This document shows, piece by piece, positions 13,521 to 26,059 of a stretch of DNA of 64,000 nt. Below the pieces are notes generated by a model. That model was not told the DNA's origin, did not search any database, and saw nothing but the letters and a program-made list of their open reading frames with translations. Position 1 is the first letter of the stretch. Each line of letters opens with the position of its first letter. This DNA is from Rhodococcoides fascians NBRC 12155 = LMG 3623 (lineage in GTDB: Bacteria > Actinomycetota > Actinomycetes > Mycobacteriales > Mycobacteriaceae): NCBI RefSeq assembly GCF_001894785.1, contig NZ_BCWW01000004.1:124001-188000 (forward strand), read 5' to 3'. The translations under genes were made by a program, and so were the position numbers.

Positions 13521-14333
13521 ATGAACTACGCATTCGAAGGCTTTGCACACGAATTCGGACGCCGCGGAGGTCCCCGGATGGGACTCGCAGGCAATCGGCA
13601 CGGAGACCCGCGCCGACGCGGCGCGCCGTTCCAGATGTGGGTTGCGCAGGACGATGAGCACGGCCCGGCAGAAGACGGAGAACCAGACGGCGGAGAACGA
13701 CACGAGAGAGGTCGGGGAAGGAGAGGTCACGGAGAACACGGCAGACGTCGGGGAGCTCCTGTCGGGCGGGGGCGTGACGGTATGTGGCCCGGTGGTGTCG
13801 GGGCCGGCGGTTTCGGGCCGAATGCCGACTTCGGTCGTGGTCGGGGCCGAGGCGGTCGGGGCCGACGTGGCGATGTCCGCGCTGCGATCCTCCTGCTGCT
13901 CGAGGACCGGCCGATGCACGGTTACGAACTCATCCAGCAGATCGCCGAGAAGAGCAACGGAACCTGGAAGCCGAGTCCGGGATCGATATACCCGGCCCTG
14001 TCGCAGCTCGAAGACGAGGGCTTGGTGCTGATCGACAAGGTGGCCGGCCGGAAGACGGCAGCACTGACGGCCGAGGGCAGGCGTCATGTCGACGACCATC
14101 GAGCAGATCTCGGCAGTCCTTGGGACGACGTAGCCGATTCCGTCGGCATCGATGCGCGTGATCTTCGGGCACTGATCGGACAATTGATGGGAGCGGCCGG
14201 TCAGGTGGCCGGAGTCGGAACCGTGCGTCAGGTCGACCAGGCAGCCGAGGTGCTCATCGAGGCACGCCGATCGCTGTATCGCATCCTCGCAGAGGACGCT
14301 TCCGACAGTTCCGACAGCACCGACGCGACGTGA
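13521..14333 (+). CDS. PadR-family transcriptional regulator with long Gly/Arg-rich N-terminus
   Basis: A 270-residue regulator. Residues 117-195 form the PadR winged helix: AAILLLLEDRPMHGYELIQQ, the PSPGSIYPAL recognition segment, and the wing GRKTAALTAEG. Residues 1-116 are low-complexity and rich in Gly, Arg, His and Glu, and are probably disordered. The C-terminus (about 205-258) is helical and ends in a Ser/Asp tail. ATG at 13521 has AAGGAG at 13509. PadR proteins usually control an adjacent exporter, but none is next to this gene (priA upstream, fmt downstream), so the target and ligand are unknown. The 5' position of the wHTH start leaves the extension as the oddest part. Confidence 0.88.
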   Translation: MNYAFEGFAHEFGRRGGPRMGLAGNRHGDPRRRGAPFQMWVAQDDEHGPAEDGEPDGGERHERGRGRRGHGEHGRRRGAPVGRGRDGMWPGGVGAGGFGPNADFGRGRGRGGRGRRGDVRAAILLLLEDRPMHGYELIQQIAEKSNGTWKPSPGSIYPALSQLEDEGLVLIDKVAGRKTAALTAEGRRHVDDHRADLGSPWDDVADSVGIDARDLRALIGQLMGAAGQVAGVGTVRQVDQAAEVLIEARRSLYRILAEDASDSSDSTDAT

Positions 14334-14420
14334 TCGTCGGTGCGGAATCGTCGCACGCTGCCGTGACTCCCTAGGATGGACAACCGACATCGTTTCGTCC
14401 ATCCCAGGGAGTTGCCTTCA

Positions 14421-15344
14421 GTGCGCGTCGTCTTCGCCGGAACACCGGAACCTGCGGTCCCGTCACTCGCGCGACTGGTGGAGTCCGAACGGCACGAGGT
14501 GATCGCCGTGGTCACCCGGCCCGATGCCGCAGCCGGCCGTGGACGCAAGACCGTGCGCTCGCCCGTCGGAGTGTTGGCGGACGAGCACGGCATCCCGGTG
14601 CTCACTCCCGCGAGGCCGTCGGACCCGGAGTTCGTGGCGGCGCTGACCGACCTCGCCCCCGACGTGTGCCCGGTCGTTGCGTACGGCGCGTTGTTGCCGC
14701 AACAGGTACTCGACATACCTCGGTACGGCTGGATCAATTTGCACTTCTCACTGTTGCCCGCGTGGCGTGGCGCGGCACCGGTACAGGCCGCGATCGCCGC
14801 GGGCGAGGACGTCACAGGCGCATCGACGTTCCTTCTCGACGTCGGGATGGACACCGGTCCGGTACTCGGTGTCACCACCGAACGGATTCGGGATTCCGAC
14901 ACCACGGGTGATCTGCTCGGGCGTCTGGCGTCGAGCGGAGCCCACTTGCTCGCCGCGACGTTGGACGCGATCGAGGACGGAACGGCGGCAGCGCTACCGC
15001 AATCCGAGGACGGTGTGTCCTACGCGAGCAAAGTGACAGTCGATGCCGCGCGCATCGACTGGACGAGATCCGCGGCATTCGTCGACCGACACATCAGATC
15101 CGTCACACCGGCCCCGGGCGCGTGGACGACCATCGGGGATCTCCGCGTCAAGATCGCTCCTGTTCAGCTGTCGCCGGACACGTTGGAGCCGGGAACGATC
15201 GACGTACGCAAGACCGGTGTACACATCGGAACCGGAACCGGCGCAGTCGTTCTCGGTGATATTCAACCTCAGGGCAAGAAGGTCATGAGGGCACTCGACT
15301 GGGCGCGCGGCGCTCGGCTGGACGATACGGCGGTGGCACGATGA
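14421..15344 (+). CDS. fmt: Methionyl-tRNA formyltransferase
   Basis: Formylates initiator Met-tRNA using 10-formyltetrahydrofolate. The 307-residue protein begins [16 protein letters not shown], typical of the family, so GTG 14421 is chosen over the in-frame ATG at 14376. GGGAG at 14407 is the ribosome site. The catalytic segment [20 protein letters not shown] is near residues 104-123, and a C-terminal OB-like tRNA-binding domain follows. TAGGAT at 14372 may be its -10 element. The stop overlaps rsmB (ATGA). Confidence 0.97.
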   Translation: MRVVFAGTPEPAVPSLARLVESERHEVIAVVTRPDAAAGRGRKTVRSPVGVLADEHGIPVLTPARPSDPEFVAALTDLAPDVCPVVAYGALLPQQVLDIPRYGWINLHFSLLPAWRGAAPVQAAIAAGEDVTGASTFLLDVGMDTGPVLGVTTERIRDSDTTGDLLGRLASSGAHLLAATLDAIEDGTAAALPQSEDGVSYASKVTVDAARIDWTRSAAFVDRHIRSVTPAPGAWTTIGDLRVKIAPVQLSPDTLEPGTIDVRKTGVHIGTGTGAVVLGDIQPQGKKVMRALDWARGARLDDTAVAR

Positions 15345-16810
15345 CAGAGCCCGACAGGCCTCGTAAGCGCGAGTCGAGCCAGCCCCGCAAGTACGTCAAG
15401 AAGTCACCGGGGGCACGTGGGCCCAAAGGGAACCGGCCGCCGCAGGGCACCGGACCCCGTGCGGTCGACGCGATCGATCCGGCACGGCGTGCGGCCAGAG
15501 ACGTGCTCAAAGCGGTGCGTGAGCGCGATGCTTACGCGAACCTGGTGCTGCCCGGGTTGCTCCGCGAGCGCAAGTTGGATTCTCGCGATGCCGCGCTGGC
15601 CACCGAACTCGCCTACGGCGCATCACGCGCTCGGGGTGTGCTCGACGCCGTGATCGCACACGCGGCCGGGCGGCCTGCCGCAGAGATAGACGGACCACTG
15701 CTCGACATCCTTCGGCTCGGGGCTTATCAGCTGCTGCGCACCCGGGTTGCCCCGCACGCAGCCGTCGCCACGTCGGTGGATCTCGCCCGCTCCGAATTCG
15801 GTTCCGGCAAGGCAGGTTTCGTCAACGCCGTGCTGCGACGAGTGTCCGAGCGAACCGCAGCGCAGTGGGTCGACGAGCTGGCACCGGCGACGACGGCGGA
15901 TCCGGTCGGTCACCTGGCATTCGAATACGCCCATCCCAAGTGGATTGCGCAGGCCTTCGCCGATGCGCTCGGAGCCGATGCCGGCGAACTCGCCGCGGTC
16001 CTCGAGGCGGACGACGCGCGTCCCTCGGTCCACCTCGTCGCGCGACCGGGAGAGATTTCCGCCGAAGAATTGGCGCTGATCACCGGGGGAGAGGAAGGTC
16101 CCTATTCGCCGTACGCGGTGCACCTCGACGGCGGCGACCCCGGCAAGCTCGATGCTGTCCGGGACGGACTGGCCGGAGTCCAGGACGAGGGCAGTCAGCT
16201 CGTCGGCCGCGCGCTGACGTTGGCACCGTTGCTCGGCGACGACGGTGGCCGATGGTTGGACCTGTGCGCCGGTCCGGGCGGCAAGGCCGCCCTGCTCGGT
16301 GCCCTGGCGGAGATCGACGGCGCACGGGTCGACGCCGTCGAACCGACCCCGCACCGCGCCGACCTCGTGTCCAAGACCACCAAGGACCTACCGGTGACGG
16401 TGCACATCGTCGACGGCCGCGAGTCCGGACTCGACGCGGGTTACGACCGCGTGCTCGTCGACGCGCCGTGCACCGGTCTCGGAGCGCTGCGTCGTCGCCC
16501 CGAAGCGCGGTGGCGTCGGCAACCGTCCGACGTGGCGGCATTGGTCACCCTGCAGAAGGAATTGCTGGCGGCAGCGATCGATCTGGTCCGGCCCGGCGGG
16601 GTGGTGCTGTACTCGACGTGCTCGCCGCATCTGTCCGAGACAGCGGCCGTCGTTGCAGACGCCGTACGCCGGTACGGCGTCGAACAGCTCGACACCCGCG
16701 CGCTCGTGCCGGGAGTACCGCAACTGGGTGACGGCCCGTCGGTGCAACTGTGGCCGCATCGGCACGGTACCGACGCGATGTTCATGGCGGCGCTGCGCAA
16801 GCCGGTCTGA
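15341..16810 (+). CDS. rsmB: 16S rRNA (cytosine-967 C5)-methyltransferase (RsmB/Sun/Fmu)
   Basis: SAM-dependent m5C methylation of 16S rRNA. The 489-residue protein has a basic N-terminal tail (residues 1-40), a NusB-like RNA-binding domain (about 45-180) and a Rossmann methyltransferase domain. Motifs are LCAGPGGK for SAM binding, [18 protein letters not shown] with one key Cys, and YSTCSPH with the second, the pair used in the m5C mechanism. It is coupled to fmt by ATGA. Its stop abuts the stop of the convergent YjbR gene without a gap. Confidence 0.95.
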   Translation: MTEPDRPRKRESSQPRKYVKKSPGARGPKGNRPPQGTGPRAVDAIDPARRAARDVLKAVRERDAYANLVLPGLLRERKLDSRDAALATELAYGASRARGVLDAVIAHAAGRPAAEIDGPLLDILRLGAYQLLRTRVAPHAAVATSVDLARSEFGSGKAGFVNAVLRRVSERTAAQWVDELAPATTADPVGHLAFEYAHPKWIAQAFADALGADAGELAAVLEADDARPSVHLVARPGEISAEELALITGGEEGPYSPYAVHLDGGDPGKLDAVRDGLAGVQDEGSQLVGRALTLAPLLGDDGGRWLDLCAGPGGKAALLGALAEIDGARVDAVEPTPHRADLVSKTTKDLPVTVHIVDGRESGLDAGYDRVLVDAPCTGLGALRRRPEARWRRQPSDVAALVTLQKELLAAAIDLVRPGGVVLYSTCSPHLSETAAVVADAVRRYGVEQLDTRALVPGVPQLGDGPSVQLWPHRHGTDAMFMAALRKPV

Positions 16811-17200
16811 TCACCCTCCGGCCAGGAACGCCTCGGCGACGTCTGCGGGTGCGTACACCAGCCACCCGTTGACGAGGAGTTCGCGCAGTTCGTCGTCCTC
16901 GGCGTTGTCGACGTCGATCAGAACGGCAGAGAACCCGTCGAAGTGCGGGATCGTGAAGCACGAGCGCGGATGTGCGGCGAGGATGGCTTCCTTCTCGTGC
17001 AGGTCGGCAGTCCTGACGGCCAGGATCGGTCCGGCGGGCGGGGTCTCGTCGCCGAATCGTTTCAGGTCGGCCTTGCTGAACGGTCGTACCCACGCGAACA
17101 CGTGCTTGCTGATGCCCCAGGCGGGATTCCCGTACCGAACGCTTTCGGTGACTTCGGGCAATTCGGCAAGGACGGCGCTCGCGGAGTCCATGGTGGCCAT
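16811..17200 (-). CDS. MmcQ/YjbR family protein
   Basis: A 129-residue small soluble protein of the MmcQ/YjbR fold, related to the double-wing DNA-binding shape but of undefined biochemical role. Family features are [12 protein letters not shown] near the N-terminus, the [18 protein letters not shown] segment and a C-terminal [13 protein letters not shown] helix. It is the only minus-strand gene between fmt and the riboflavin genes. It lies stop-to-stop with rsmB and diverges from rpe with 36 bases between the starts. Function is not inferred. Confidence 0.85.
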   Translation of the reverse strand: MATMDSASAVLAELPEVTESVRYGNPAWGISKHVFAWVRPFSKADLKRFGDETPPAGPILAVRTADLHEKEAILAAHPRSCFTIPHFDGFSAVLIDVDNAEDDELRELLVNGWLVYAPADVAEAFLAGG

Positions 17201-17222
17201 GTCGGCACCATACCGGCTCGAC

Positions 17223-17228
17223 TAGGCT
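17223..17228 (+). promoter_or_regulatory. -10 element (TAGGCT) placing rpe on a leaderless mRNA
   Basis: TAGGCT ends 8 bases before the rpe GTG at 17237, the spacing at which transcription would begin at or next to the start codon. There is no Shine-Dalgarno sequence. The -35 region is poor. The arrangement supports GTG 17237 over ATG 17249. Confidence 0.5.
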
Positions 17229-17236
17229 CACCAGTC

Positions 17237-17911
17237 GTGGTTTCCCCGATGATCGCTCCCTCGATTCTGTCCGCCGATTTCGCGCGCCTCGCCGCCGAAG
17301 CCGATGCCGTCACGGGGGCCGATTGGCTCCACGTCGACGTCATGGACGCACACTTCGTCCCCAATCTCACCCTCGGGCTACCGGTGGTCGAGAGTCTGCT
17401 CAAAGCAACGAGTATTCCCCTCGATTGCCACTTGATGATCGAGGATCCGGCGCGCTGGGCCCCGCCGTATGCCGAGGCCGGGGCATACAACGTCACGTTC
17501 CACGCCGAAGCAACGGATGACCCCACCGCCGTGGCGCGCGACATCAGGGCCGCCGGTGCGAAAGCCGGCCTGTCGGTGAAGCCGGGTACCCCGATCGAGC
17601 CCTACCTCGAGATTCTGCGCGACTTCGACACTCTGCTGGTGATGAGTGTGGAGCCCGGTTTCGGCGGCCAGTCGTTCATGCCCGAAGTGCTGTCCAAGGC
17701 CAAAGCGGTTCGGGCACTTGTCGATTCTGGAGATCTACGCTTGGTGGTCGAGATCGACGGCGGCATCAACTCCGACACCATCGAGCAGGCCGCCGAGGCC
17801 GGCATCGATTGCTTCGTGGCCGGTTCGGCCGTGTACAACACCGCCGATCCCGCCGCCGCAGTGCGCGATCTCCGTGGCCGGGCCGCCCGCGCATCGCACC
17901 ACCTGTCGTGA
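17237..17911 (+). CDS. rpe: Ribulose-phosphate 3-epimerase
   Basis: Interconverts ribulose 5-phosphate and xylulose 5-phosphate; the former is also the RibB substrate, which fits the riboflavin neighbourhood. The 224-residue (beta/alpha)8 protein shows [13 protein letters not shown], the metal-binding [38 protein letters not shown] and EIDGGIN. The start is GTG 17237, suggested by the leaderless -10; ATG 17249 would remove four residues. The stop overlaps ribD (GTGA). Confidence 0.96.
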   Translation: MVSPMIAPSILSADFARLAAEADAVTGADWLHVDVMDAHFVPNLTLGLPVVESLLKATSIPLDCHLMIEDPARWAPPYAEAGAYNVTFHAEATDDPTAVARDIRAAGAKAGLSVKPGTPIEPYLEILRDFDTLLVMSVEPGFGGQSFMPEVLSKAKAVRALVDSGDLRLVVEIDGGINSDTIEQAAEAGIDCFVAGSAVYNTADPAAAVRDLRGRAARASHHLS

Positions 17912-18942
17912 CCGACGCCCCGGGCCCGGCCGTGTCGGTCGTCGAGGCGATGGCTCTGGCCGTCGACGCGTCCGAGGCCGCTCGGGGTATCAGCAGCCCC
18001 AACCCCGCGGTCGGTGCCGTGATCCTCGACGGCCGCGGCGTCGTCGTGGGCACCGGCTCCACCCGTCCACCCGGCGGCCCGCACGCCGAGATCGTCGCAC
18101 TCACCGAAGCCGGCGACCGTGCGCGCGGCGGCACCGCGGTGGTGACACTCGAGCCGTGCAACCACACGGGCCGCACCGGACCGTGCTCGCAGGCCCTCGT
18201 CGCAGCCGGGGTCGCGTCGGTCGTGTTCGCGGTAGCGGATCCGAACCCGCTCGCGTCCGGCGGGGCAGACACACTGCGGAACGCCGGGATTCGCGTCGAA
18301 CAGGGCGTCGGTGCGCGCGAGGTACAGCAGGGCCCACTGCGGGCCTGGTTGCACAAACAACGCACCGGACGGCCACACGTCACCTGGAAGTACGCCGCGA
18401 CACTCGACGGACGTAGCGCGGCTGCCGACGGTACGAGTCAATGGATCACCGGACCCGAGGCGCGGGCGCACGTGCACGCCGAACGGGCCAAGCTCGACGC
18501 CATCGTCGTCGGAACCGGAACCGTACTGGCCGACGATCCACGGCTGACCGCCCGTCGCCCCGACGGCACCCTGTCGTCGCATCAGCCGGTTCGAGTTGTC
18601 GTCGGATCGAGGCCCGTACCGGCGACCGCCGCGATCCGCGGTCCGGAGGCACCGACGGTGTTTCTGGACACACATGACCCGGCTGCGGTGATCGACGCGC
18701 TGAGCGAGTACACCGACATCCAGATAGAAGGTGGTCCGACTCTGGCCGGCGCGTTCCTCGCCGCCGGTCTCGTGGACCGCATTGTCGCCTACATCGCACC
18801 TGCGGTGTTGGGGACCGGCCCGGCTGCGGTGGAGAATGCGGGGATCGGAACAATTGCCGACGCAATTCGGTTCCGCACGGAGACAGTCACCATGATCGGC
18901 AACGACGTTCTTCTGAGTGTCGTGCCCGAAGGAGCGAAGTAG
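17908..18942 (+). CDS. ribD: Bifunctional riboflavin deaminase/reductase
   Basis: Deaminates the pyrimidine from GTP cyclohydrolase II and then reduces its ribosyl chain with NADPH. The 344-residue protein has an N-terminal zinc deaminase domain (His59-Ala-Glu61, Cys84 in [12 protein letters not shown], Cys93) and a C-terminal reductase domain from about residue 150 ([29 protein letters not shown]). GTG 17908 overlaps the rpe stop. The stop directly abuts the ribE ATG. Confidence 0.96.
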   Translation: MTDAPGPAVSVVEAMALAVDASEAARGISSPNPAVGAVILDGRGVVVGTGSTRPPGGPHAEIVALTEAGDRARGGTAVVTLEPCNHTGRTGPCSQALVAAGVASVVFAVADPNPLASGGADTLRNAGIRVEQGVGAREVQQGPLRAWLHKQRTGRPHVTWKYAATLDGRSAAADGTSQWITGPEARAHVHAERAKLDAIVVGTGTVLADDPRLTARRPDGTLSSHQPVRVVVGSRPVPATAAIRGPEAPTVFLDTHDPAAVIDALSEYTDIQIEGGPTLAGAFLAAGLVDRIVAYIAPAVLGTGPAAVENAGIGTIADAIRFRTETVTMIGNDVLLSVVPEGAK

Positions 18943-19554
18943 ATGTTCACCGGAATCGTCGAAGAGCTGGGCGAGATCGTGGCCAAGGACGAACTGCCCG
19001 ACGCCGCTCGCTTCACCGTCCGGGGCCCGGTGGTGACCTCCGATGCCGGCCACGGGGATTCCATTGCGGTGAACGGAGTATGTCTGACCGTCGTCGAAGT
19101 ACTTCCCGACGGCGGATTCACCGCCGACGTCATGCAGGAGACGTTGAACCGATCGAGCCTCGGCGCTCTGGATATCGGCAGTCGCGTCAACCTCGAACGC
19201 GCAGCGGCACTCGGTAGCAGGCTCGGCGGGCACCTCGTCCAAGGACACGTCGACGGAACCGGCACGGTAGCCGGACGCAGCCCGTCCGAGAACTGGACCG
19301 TCGTGCGCATCACGATGCCCACGTCGGTAGCGCGCTACGTCGTCGAGAAGGGATCCATCACGGTCGACGGTGTCTCGCTCACCGTGTCCGGGCTCGGAGT
19401 CGACGACGGCGGGCACTGGTTCGAGATCTCGCTGATCCCCACCACCCTCGACCTGACCACACTCGGCACGGCCGAGGTGGGTTCACCGGTCAACCTCGAA
19501 GTCGACGTCATCGCCAAGTACGTGGAGCGGCTGCAGGCGATCGACGCACAGTAA
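18943..19554 (+). CDS. ribE: Riboflavin synthase alpha chain
   Basis: Dismutates two 6,7-dimethyl-8-ribityllumazines into riboflavin and the RibD/RibH pyrimidine. The 203-residue protein has the two tandem lumazine-binding barrels: MFTGIVEELG opens the first, and GGHLVQGHVDGTG lies at the junction with the second, which repeats the VTVDGVSLTV pattern. A short C-terminal trimerisation helix follows. It begins immediately after ribD. The gene is called ribC in mycobacterial usage. Confidence 0.96.
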   Translation: MFTGIVEELGEIVAKDELPDAARFTVRGPVVTSDAGHGDSIAVNGVCLTVVEVLPDGGFTADVMQETLNRSSLGALDIGSRVNLERAAALGSRLGGHLVQGHVDGTGTVAGRSPSENWTVVRITMPTSVARYVVEKGSITVDGVSLTVSGLGVDDGGHWFEISLIPTTLDLTTLGTAEVGSPVNLEVDVIAKYVERLQAIDAQ

Positions 19555-19641
19555 GTACTGTTGAAGTGCACGCAGGTAACGGTGCATCGGAGACATATCC
19601 AGGGCGCTGAGCCAGGCCCGAGACCTATGGAGCGCACTTTC

Positions 19642-21907
<2,266 letters not shown>

Positions 21908-21974
21908 CTCTCTGCCGCACGCTCTCGGGCACCGCTGCTGAGCTGGAGATGCGGAGAACGTCGGACCCGACCGC

Positions 21975-21980
21975 TAACGT
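21975..21980 (+). promoter_or_regulatory. -10 element (TAACGT) for leaderless uvrC
   Basis: TAACGT lies 7 bases before the uvrC GTG at 21988. With no Shine-Dalgarno sequence, this spacing predicts transcription starting at the start codon. The -35 is not recognisable. Confidence 0.5.
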
Positions 21981-21987
21981 GGAAGGC

Positions 21988-24081
21988 GTGTCCGACCCCG
22001 CTACCTATCGTCCGGCCACCGGAACCATCCCGGTGGAACCGGGCGTGTACAAATTCCGCGATCCGCACGGTCGCGTCGTCTACGTAGGCAAGGCCAAGAG
22101 CCTGCGCAGTCGCCTCAATTCCTACTTCGCCGACGTGGCCTCGCTGCATCCGAGGACCCGGCAGATGGTCACCACCGCGGCGTCCGTGGAGTGGACGGTG
22201 GTCACCACCGAAGTCGAGGCACTGCAGCTCGAGTACAACTGGATCAAGGAATTCGATCCACGGTTCAATGTCCGCTACCGCGACGACAAGAGCTACCCGA
22301 TGCTCGCGGTGACGATGAACGAGGAATTCCCACGCCTGTTCGTGTACCGCGGACCCCGCCGTAAGGGCGTGCGCTACTTCGGTCCCTACGCTCATGCGTG
22401 GGCCATTCGCGAGACGCTCGACCTGCTGCTGCGCGTGTTCCCGGCACGAACGTGCTCGACCGGAGTCTTCAAGCGGCACAACCAGATCGGTCGCCCCTGC
22501 CTGCTCGGGTACATCGACAAGTGCTCGGCACCGTGCGTGGGACGCGTCAGCGCCGAGGAACACCGCAGTACCGTCGAGGACTTCTGCGACTTCCTGGCCG
22601 GCAAGACCGACAAACTCGTGCGGCAGCTCGAGAAGAAGATGCAGGCGGCCTCGGAGGATCTCGACTTCGAGACCGCAGCACGGTTACGTGACGACGTGGG
22701 CGCGCTGCGTCGGGCGTTGGAGAAGCAGGCCGTGGTGCTCGGTGACGGTACCGACGCAGATCTGGTCGCGTTCGCCACCGACGCCCTCGAAGCCGCCGTT
22801 CAGGTCTTCCACGTCCGCGGTGGCCGTGTACGGGGACAGCGCGGGTGGGTGGTCGAGAAGGCGGGTGAGGTGATCGAGCGGCAGGACGAGGCCGACCTCC
22901 CCGCCCTCGTCGAACAGTTTCTCACCCAGTTCTACGGCGAACAGGCGGCGTTGTCCGCGCAGACCCCGGGCACCGACGACGGCGGGTCCAACGCCGTTCC
23001 TCGCGAGGTTCTGGTGCCGGTGCTACCGGACAACGCCGACGAAGTGCAGGTGTGGCTCAGCGAGTTGCGTGGATCCAACGTCACGTTGCGGGTTCCGCAG
23101 CGCGGCGACAAGAAGGCACTGGCCGAGACCGTCGAACGCAACGCCAAAGAGGCTCTGCAGCAGCACAAGCTGAAGCGTGCGGGTGATTTCACATCGAGAT
23201 CTGCTGCGCTGCAAGGTATTCAGGAGGCGCTCGACCTCGATTCGGCGCCGCTGAGAATCGAATGCATCGATATCTCGCACGTACAGGGCACCGATGTGGT
23301 CGCGTCACTGGTCGTGTTCGAGGACGGATTGCCTCGCAAGAGCGACTACCGCCACTACGCGATCAAGGAAGCGGCGGGCGACGGGCACTCCGACGACGTC
23401 GCCAGCATCGCCGAAGTGACCCGCCGTCGTTTCCTCCGTCATTCCGCAGACGGAGCCAATGCTGTCGGGAGCGGTGGCGATCTTGCTCCCGAAGCCGCGC
23501 TCGATCCCCAAACCGGGAGGCCACGCAGGTTCGCTTATCCGCCCAACCTGTTCGTCGTCGACGGCGGTGCACCGCAGGTCGCAGCTGCCGCAGCAGTGCT
23601 GGACGAACTCGGTGTCACCGACGTCGCCGTCGTCGGGCTCGCCAAACGACTGGAAGAAGTGTGGGTGCCGGGGGAGGAGGATCCGGTGATCCTGCCGCGT
23701 ACGAGCGAATCTCTGTACCTCCTGCAGCGAGTGCGCGACGAGGCGCACCGATTTGCCATCACCTTCCATCGGAGCAAGCGATCGCGCCGTATGACTGCGT
23801 CGGCCCTCGACTCGGTGCGCGGGCTCGGCGAGTCGAGGAGAACCGCGCTGGTGGCGCACTTCGGATCGGTGGCCAATCTCAAGAAGGCAACGGTCGAAGA
23901 AATCGTCGAGGTCCCCGGAATCGGCACCACTACCGCCAAGTCGGTGCTGGCCGCATTGGGTTCCGACCCGAGCGGGGCCGATGTAGGCGATGATGGCAGC
24001 GCAACGGCAACGACACCGGGCGAGAACACGGCCGACCATGCGATCGAACCGCGTGTGGAATCGGCGGGACAGGCTTCGTAG
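21988..24081 (+). CDS. uvrC: Excinuclease ABC subunit C
   Basis: Makes both incisions in nucleotide excision repair after UvrB loading. The 697-residue protein has an N-terminal GIY-YIG nuclease ([19 protein letters not shown]), a Cys-rich patch ([15 protein letters not shown]), a UVR motif for UvrB contact near residues 208-240 ([12 protein letters not shown]), an RNase H-like endonuclease core ([13 protein letters not shown]), and tandem helix-hairpin-helix motifs near 606-658 ([18 protein letters not shown]). GTG 21988 is preferred over an in-frame start at 21949. It shares one base with rapZ. Confidence 0.97.
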   Translation: MSDPATYRPATGTIPVEPGVYKFRDPHGRVVYVGKAKSLRSRLNSYFADVASLHPRTRQMVTTAASVEWTVVTTEVEALQLEYNWIKEFDPRFNVRYRDDKSYPMLAVTMNEEFPRLFVYRGPRRKGVRYFGPYAHAWAIRETLDLLLRVFPARTCSTGVFKRHNQIGRPCLLGYIDKCSAPCVGRVSAEEHRSTVEDFCDFLAGKTDKLVRQLEKKMQAASEDLDFETAARLRDDVGALRRALEKQAVVLGDGTDADLVAFATDALEAAVQVFHVRGGRVRGQRGWVVEKAGEVIERQDEADLPALVEQFLTQFYGEQAALSAQTPGTDDGGSNAVPREVLVPVLPDNADEVQVWLSELRGSNVTLRVPQRGDKKALAETVERNAKEALQQHKLKRAGDFTSRSAALQGIQEALDLDSAPLRIECIDISHVQGTDVVASLVVFEDGLPRKSDYRHYAIKEAAGDGHSDDVASIAEVTRRRFLRHSADGANAVGSGGDLAPEAALDPQTGRPRRFAYPPNLFVVDGGAPQVAAAAAVLDELGVTDVAVVGLAKRLEEVWVPGEEDPVILPRTSESLYLLQRVRDEAHRFAITFHRSKRSRRMTASALDSVRGLGESRRTALVAHFGSVANLKKATVEEIVEVPGIGTTTAKSVLAALGSDPSGADVGDDGSATATTPGENTADHAIEPRVESAGQAS

Positions 24082-25034
24082 TGAGCGAACACCAGACACA
24101 GGCACACCCTCCGTCCGAGCCGCACCCCGGAAACCCCGACGAGCGGGCAGATTCGCCGCGCGACGGCATCGAAGTGGCGTTGGTCACGGGCGTGTCCGGC
24201 GCCGGGTTGCGCACGGCCGCCAAGATTCTCGAAGATCTGGGTTGGTACGTGGCCGACAACCTGCCGCCCGAGCTCATTTCCAAGATGGTCGATCTCGGGC
24301 TGGAGTCGCAGCCCCGTATCGAGCGTCTCGCCTTGGTGATGGACGTGCGCAGCCGCCTGTTCACCGGCGATCTGGGCTGGGTGGTCAAGGAACTCGACTC
24401 CAAGGGTGTGCGCAATCGCGTGCTGTTCCTGGATGCGTCCGACGCCGTGCTGGTCCAGCGGTTCGAATCGAATCGGCGCAGTCACCCGTTGCAGAACGAC
24501 GGCCAGGACGGAACTCTGACCGAGGGGATCACCGCCGAGCGACTACGGCTCGCGCAGGTCAAGGCGGCCGCCGACCTGACCGTCGACACGACCTCGTTGT
24601 CGGTGCACCAGCTTCGGCGCAAGATCGAAACGGTCTTCGGGGCCTCCGACACTGTCGGCGTCGGCGTGACGGTCCAATCCTTCGGCTTCAAGTACGGCTT
24701 ACCGATGGATGCCGACCTGGTCTGCGACGTGCGTTTTCTGCCCAATCCGCACTGGGTGCCCGAACTGCGCGAACACACCGGTCAGGACGCGGATGTGCGC
24801 GACTACGTCCTCGGACAGAACGGGGCGCACGACTACCTGCAGACGTACACGCACCTGTTGAATCTGACCATCGAGGGATACGTGCGGGAAGGCAAGCGAT
24901 ACATGACGGTGGCCGTGGGCTGCACCGGAGGAAAACACCGAAGCGTCGCGATGACGGAGGCCCTGGCCGGTATTCTCGCCGAACAGGGGGACGTATCGGT
25001 CCGCGTCCTGCACCGTGATCTGGGCCGCGAATGA
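24081..25034 (+). CDS. rapZ: RapZ/YvcJ-family nucleotide-binding protein (P-loop lacks Lys)
   Basis: RapZ in enterobacteria binds GlcN6P and guides sRNA decay; the Gram-positive YvcJ is an ATP/GTPase. Actinobacteria keep the gene next to yvcK and whiA (Rv1421 position). This 317-residue protein has a disordered N-terminus (1-28), a P-loop-like segment VTGVSGAGLRT at residues 35-45 with Leu-Arg where GK is expected, DLGWYVADNLPP, and the conserved C-terminal FKYG, CDVRFLPNPHW and GCTGGKHRSVA. The loss of the P-loop Lys suggests weak or no nucleotide hydrolysis. It is coupled to uvrC and overlaps yvcK. Confidence 0.92.
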   Translation: MSEHQTQAHPPSEPHPGNPDERADSPRDGIEVALVTGVSGAGLRTAAKILEDLGWYVADNLPPELISKMVDLGLESQPRIERLALVMDVRSRLFTGDLGWVVKELDSKGVRNRVLFLDASDAVLVQRFESNRRSHPLQNDGQDGTLTEGITAERLRLAQVKAAADLTVDTTSLSVHQLRRKIETVFGASDTVGVGVTVQSFGFKYGLPMDADLVCDVRFLPNPHWVPELREHTGQDADVRDYVLGQNGAHDYLQTYTHLLNLTIEGYVREGKRYMTVAVGCTGGKHRSVAMTEALAGILAEQGDVSVRVLHRDLGRE

Positions 25035-26059
25035 GCGATACTCCGCACCGTCCGGTATCGGGATCGGGTCCCAAGATCGTCGCTCTGGGCGGCGGCCATG
25101 GTTTGTACGCGACGCTGTCGGCAGCTCGGCTGCTCAGCAGCGATGTCACTGCAGTCGTGACGGTCGCCGACGACGGCGGGTCCTCGGGTCGTCTGCGGGC
25201 AGAACTCGGCGTCATCCCGCCCGGCGATCTCCGGATGGCGCTGGCTGCCCTGGCGCGCTCGGACGCCAGGACCCAGCTGTGGACCGACGTCATTCAGCAC
25301 CGATTCGGGGGCACCGGTGCCTTGGCCGGCCACTCGGTGGGCAATCTGGTGCTCGCCGGGCTCACCGAAGTACTCGGCGACCCGATAGCTGCCCTCGACG
25401 AGATGGTGCACATGCTCGGTATCGACGGACGAGTGCTGCCGATGTCACCGATTGCGCTCGACATCGAAGCCGATGTGTCCGGCCTCGAGGACGACCCACG
25501 CGTGAGTCGCGTCATTCGCGGTCAGGTCGCCGTCGCCACGACGCCCGGCAAGGTTCGACGCGTGCGTCTGTTGCCACCGGATCCGCCTGCAACGCCGGCG
25601 GCGCTGGCCGCCATCGCCGCGGCGGACCTGGTCGTGCTCGGTCCCGGATCGTGGTTCTCGAGTGTCATTCCCCATGTTCTGGTGCCGGATCAGCTCGCTT
25701 CACTGGCGCGCACGAGCGCGCCCAAGGTACTGGTCCTCAACCTGGCACCGGAGCTGGGGGAGACCACCGGATTCTCCGCCGAGCGACATGTCCACGTACT
25801 CTCCCAACACGCACCTGATTTGGGAATCGACCACGTGTTGGTCGATTCTGCCTCGGTCCCGGAGGGCAGCAACCGCGAGCACGTTGCGCGCGCCGCGGCC
25901 CGGCTCGGCGCTGGGGTCGTCTACGTCGACGTTGCCGAAACCGGCACTCACGCACATCATTACGGAAAGCTGGCTGCTGCTCTCGGAGCCATCGTGTCGT
26001 CCACCGACGGCTCGGTACCGACAGCGGCGCGCAGAGAGGGGATCACTTCGTGGCCATGA
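25031..26059 (+). CDS. yvcK: YvcK/CuvA family protein (gluconeogenesis factor, UDP-sugar binding)
   Basis: YvcK proteins bind UDP-GlcNAc-type nucleotides and are needed for growth on gluconeogenic carbon and for normal cell-wall morphogenesis; the mycobacterial member is CuvA. The 342-residue CofD-like protein shows [13 protein letters not shown] near residue 17, [34 protein letters not shown] and [15 protein letters not shown]. It is coupled by ATGA to rapZ and overlaps whiA by 10 bases. Confidence 0.94.
   Translation: MSDTPHRPVSGSGPKIVALGGGHGLYATLSAARLLSSDVTAVVTVADDGGSSGRLRAELGVIPPGDLRMALAALARSDARTQLWTDVIQHRFGGTGALAGHSVGNLVLAGLTEVLGDPIAALDEMVHMLGIDGRVLPMSPIALDIEADVSGLEDDPRVSRVIRGQVAVATTPGKVRRVRLLPPDPPATPAALAAIAAADLVVLGPGSWFSSVIPHVLVPDQLASLARTSAPKVLVLNLAPELGETTGFSAERHVHVLSQHAPDLGIDHVLVDSASVPEGSNREHVARAAARLGAGVVYVDVAETGTHAHHYGKLAAALGAIVSSTDGSVPTAARREGITSWP

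Noticed and set aside
19555..19641. Possible FMN riboswitch before ribBA
   Set aside because: At 87 bases the gap is too short, and the typical FMN-element blocks are absent.
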